DNA from: Bifiguratus adelaidae
Lineage: Eukaryota > Mucoromycota > Endogonomycetes > Endogonales
Assembly: GCA_002261195.1 (NCBI GenBank)
Contig: MVBO01000035.1
Location: forward strand, 47,068 to 102,678
DNA: 55,611 nucleotides
Direction: 5' to 3'
Within the stretch, counting starts at the first letter, position 1, and every line of letters starts with the position of its first letter. This document shows positions 55,339 to 55,611 of the stretch, one piece after another. The translations under genes were made by a program, and so were the position numbers. The notes below the pieces were generated by a model. That model was not told where the DNA came from, did not search any database, and saw only the letters and a list, made by a program, of their open reading frames with translations.

Positions 55339-55611
55339 TTATCCAAACAGGTCCTCCAGAGAGTCAAGCGCTTTTGGCTGAGTGTCGGACGTACCATTGG
55401 TGGTGGTAGCAGACTTGGGCTGCGTGGAAGTCGCTGCCGGCGGCGACGACATACCGAATCCTCCGAGGTCAGCAAATGGATCTTGCGCTTTCGGAGTTGA
55501 AGGTGCCATGGGAGCCGCTGCTGGTTGCGGAGGAGACTTGGGACTTGTTTGTAGATCAAAGAGGTCAAAGGAAGCATTTGCATTTGAAGAGGGAGCGTTC
55601 ATGGCGGGGGG
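55339..55611 (-). CDS. C-terminal fragment of a possible clathrin-adaptor/epsin-like protein (5' cut by window edge)
   Basis: Only about 90 C-terminal residues are visible, with no folded domain. They are rich in Pro, Ala, Ser and Thr with short acidic-hydrophobic motifs FDLFDL, DPFADLGGF and the terminal SLEDLFG. Such DxF/DPF and L-phi-D/E clathrin-box-like motifs are typical of the tails of epsins (Ent3/Ent5-like), ArfGAPs and related Golgi-endosome adaptors. The ATG at 55602 is probably internal, since the frame stays open to the window edge. No ENTH or other domain can be checked here. Confidence 0.45.
   Translation of the reverse strand, partial: PPAMNAPSSNANASFDLFDLQTSPKSPPQPAAAPMAPSTPKAQDPFADLGGFGMSSPPAATSTQPKSATTTNGTSDTQPKALDSLEDLFG

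Overview
This is a nuclear stretch of a fungal genome. The genes are split by many short GT-AG introns (mostly 45-75 nt). The products include fungal or opisthokont families such as ATG11, a self-sufficient CYP505 P450-reductase fusion, CGR1, a NGG1/ADA3-like SAGA subunit, a TAG1-like vacuolar protein and a fungal GPCR. I cannot fix the phylum: queuine tRNA-ribosyltransferase, gephyrin-type MoCo synthesis and ADAL all argue against a Saccharomyces-type yeast. I see no rRNA, tRNA, transposon, CRISPR array or viral insertion. Genes lie on both strands, often as tight divergent pairs.

Layout. 0-5.7 kb: 3' part of CDC73 (+), a BNA3/KYAT-like aminotransferase (-), VPS26 (+) and a GH28 pectinase-like enzyme without a signal peptide (+). 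5.7-10 kb, all minus: a kelch-repeat protein, a small oxidoreductase-like CC-C-C protein, and a 7TM receptor. 10.7-21.3 kb, all plus: a secreted amidase, then ATG11 bracketed by two DUF3712-like proteins. 21.9-25.5 kb: CYP505 (-). 25.9-28.2 kb: ATPase inhibitor INH1 (+) and queuine tRNA-ribosyltransferase (+). 28.6-36 kb: RNase H1 (-), a DUF4211 protein (+), a DNAJC28-like mitochondrial protein (-) and NOP56 (+). 36-43.3 kb: gephyrin-type MoCo enzyme (-), ADAL-type deaminase (+), VPS53 (-). 43.4-49 kb: mitochondrial bL33 (-), BCAS2/SPF27 (+), a poorly explained 1.3-kb gap, and a GH20 enzyme (+). 49-55.6 kb: KXD1 (-), a J-domain/multi-TM fusion (+), TAG1-like (+), CGR1 (-), NGG1/ADA3 (+) and the C-terminal end of a possible clathrin adaptor (-).

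Most genes are housekeeping: membrane traffic (VPS26, VPS53, KXD1), autophagy (ATG11, TAG1-like), ribosome biogenesis (NOP56, CGR1, bL33m), transcription and splicing (CDC73, ADA3, BCAS2), and cofactor or nucleotide metabolism. There is no secondary-metabolite cluster or defence island. The most notable signals are in gene structure. Five introns need a GC donor for conserved protein motifs to join, with two more probable. One gene has its start codon split by an intron, and three exons of only 13-15 nt carry conserved motifs. Perfect CRE or E-box palindromes lie in several short divergent promoters. The two carbohydrate-active enzymes lack signal peptides. Exon boundaries are read by eye from splice consensus plus protein-family continuity. 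Models for the second DUF3712-like gene and the RNase H1 linker are the least certain.
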